Positions 62,318 to 64,000 of a DNA stretch of 64,000 nucleotides are shown piece after piece; position 1 is the stretch's first letter; each line of letters starts with the position of its first letter. The notes beneath the pieces are model-generated. The model saw only the letters and a list, made by a program, of their open reading frames with translations, searched no databases and was not told where the DNA came from. The stretch comes from Diadema setosum (taxonomy: Eukaryota > Echinodermata > Echinoidea > Diadematoida > Diadematidae), in assembly GCF_964275005.1 (NCBI RefSeq), contig NC_092692.1, positions 18,377,506 to 18,441,505 of the forward strand, given 5' to 3'. The translations under genes were made by a program, and so were the position numbers.

Positions 62318-63784
62318 ATGTAAGAAGTGCCAAATTTTGGTTTGGGAGTATAAATATCTTCTGGCTGTGGACAGTTTTTGTTTATTTGATTGTACGTTTG
62401 CATCTGCTTGCATTTTCAGGGTTTTTTATTTTATTTTATTTTTTTTGATTTCAAGGGATCTATTGCAACCTAGAGTCTGTAGCTCATGTAGTCCACTTGG
62501 CTAAATTCCCATTATCAGCACTTCTTGCGATATGCTGCAATGTAAGTTGCAGAGTCAGAATGTACTAATTAATTCTCAATTCCTTTTAGACCCTCACAAA
62601 ATTGTTTTATGAAAGACAACATCAAAAACTACATATCACAACAGGAAAATAAACTCATTATGAAATAAGTAACAACTTAACCCTTAGTGTGCTTTGAGTT
62701 CCAATTGGCAAGAAAACCCCACAGCACAAAATCCCAAAGGATTGAGAAAAACAAAATTCTTGGTTTTTTTTAAGATTGAATTGACAGATGTGCATTGCCT
62801 GCTTGACAGGCTTTCATGTGGCTAAGATGAAATTCCAGACACAATGTCAGAGAATAATAGCACAAATCAGCTTGAAGAGCAAAGACTATGATACGGAAAC
62901 TGAAATGAACCCTGGTCTGGATCTATTTACAGAGAACATCTTGAGTGGCCTCTTGGAATGTTTGACAGCACTTGAGTATATCTTCCTCTTTAAACTGGGA
63001 ACCCACACTGTACACTTCATGTACAATGTGAATGGTGCTATAATTAATGAGGGAATCGCATAAGGCCCAATACATGCGGTACAGACTGACTGGAAATGAC
63101 CATTGTACATGTAAATTCAGCAATCGCTAAAATATCGTTCGAGGAAGAGTGGACTGCTATTAAAAGGAGATGATATTTACATTGCGTCAGTGAGGGGGGA
63201 GGGATATATTGACAGATCTATTGATGAATAAAGGAGGGATGGACGAAGGGCATGTAAAAATAAAGCACAGACGTAAGGCTACACGTTTCGTAGCAGGGAT
63301 CTGTGTACACAAACCCACTATTCGTACCAAACGGAGGCTGTAGGACATCTAACGTTGGACAGCTTTTCATTTTGTCTTTTTCCTCTTTAGAGTGAAGTTG
63401 CATGCTCTTTGTAACTCCCTTGCGGAATGTACTTTTGTACTAGACATCAAGCTTTAAAATCATGTCACAAGTTTTTTAAGAGAAAATTCAGGAGCACTGA
63501 ATTCTGTGGATTTTCCTTTCATACCGAAAAGATATTTATGTGTTGATCTCATTATTATTATTCATACTGACAACTATATAATCTTATGTGGACTGAAGAT
63601 ATCTACATACTTCTACAGCTAAGTATTTACTTCACCTTTAGAAGCAAATGGATTTCACATAAATTCACGTGAAGATAGATTTAAAGGGATGGTATAGTAT
63701 TGGATGAGATGAGGATTCAGCTTCAAACTTTGTAAGGTACTTAGAAACCACTTTATGAATGTTAAAAAGCATATAATTCCATGA

Positions 63785-63960
63785 GGAATTCAAAGTTTAT
63801 TTGATGAAAATCAGTTTTGAAATGGCTGAGATATACAAAACAAAGTAAATCAAAGCAATACTAATAAAAGGCGAGTCCCAAATTTCATTAGGATAGCTTT
63901 ATTTTGGATATCTCAGCCATTTCAAAACCAATTTTTATCAAATATATTCTGAATTCCTCT
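63785..63960. repeat. Inverted repeat GAAATGGCTGAGATAT
   Basis: Left arm ATGAAAATCAGTTTTGAAAT.. GGCTGAGATATACAAAA; right arm TTTTGGATATCTCAGCC.. ATTTCAAAACCAATTTTTAT. A related but more eroded pair is at 47825-47960, so this is a small dispersed fold-back family. Confidence 0.65.
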
Positions 63961-64000
63961 TTAATAGAATTATGCATTCTTACATATTTCATAGGAGGTT

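Larger units (their letters stand above)
61596..64000. other. Non-coding DNA right of CDR2
   Basis: No gene recognised. A (TG)n microsatellite lies at 62262-62315. At 63785-63960, GTTTTGAAATGGCTGAGATA and its inverse TATCTCAGCCATTTCAAAAC form a hairpin of about 110 bases that resembles the sequence near 47825-47960. Confidence 0.5.

Noticed and set aside
62197-62504. Met/Cys/Val repeat frames
   Set aside because: Translated TG microsatellite.
62788-63063. 91-residue frame right of CDR2
   Set aside because: No recognised motif; it does not match the expected CDR2 N-terminal exon and is on the opposite strand.

Overview
The window reads as nuclear DNA of a marine invertebrate deuterostome. 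Four conserved animal genes are split by long, AT-rich, repeat-filled introns with GT/AG borders. The proteins resemble their vertebrate counterparts closely, and the DNA is crowded with short inverted-repeat transposons of the kind common in echinoderm genomes. An echinoderm is my best guess; a hemichordate or lancelet is not excluded. There are no bacterial-style operons, rRNA genes, convincing tRNA genes or CRISPR arrays.

Layout. (1) 1-2982, + strand: last four exons of ETFA (electron transfer flavoprotein alpha); the 5' part lies left of the window. (2) 10376-20178, - strand: all six coding exons of PDAP1 (180 codons), convergent with ETFA. Its introns hold a 2.0-kb pogo-like element, a 1.4-kb element rich in nuclear-receptor half-sites, and many smaller inverted-repeat elements. 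(3) 20.2-26.7 kb: no gene recognised; several MITEs, including a second copy of a TTAA-flanked family first seen at 4.5 kb. (4) 26.7-36.5 kb: a graveyard of Ty3/Gypsy-type retroelement fossils of at least two lineages, one preceded by an RRM-like segment, plus unidentified reading frames at 33.5-34.7 kb. (5) 36.5-38.5 kb: remains of a MULE-type transposase and of a MADF-domain protein gene, the latter interrupted by nested fold-back elements. (6) 39319-47014, - strand: complete MBOAT7 (seven coding exons, 476 codons). (7) 47.3-57.3 kb: no recognised gene, a few repeats. (8) 57342-59040, - strand: the last two exons of a CDR2/CDR2L homologue; its 5' exons were not found up to 64 kb.

The four genes are housekeeping or signalling genes (mitochondrial electron transfer, a growth-factor-associated phosphoprotein, phosphatidylinositol remodelling, a coiled-coil adaptor) with no evident shared pathway. 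The most informative non-gene signals are: a transposon that carries many AGGTCA-type direct repeats, and a perfect DR1 site just upstream of MBOAT7; a paired repeat bracketing PDAP1 exon 5 in which one copy looks like the pre-insertion version of the other; a relic exon piece inside MBOAT7; and a retroelement gag with an RRM-like leader.
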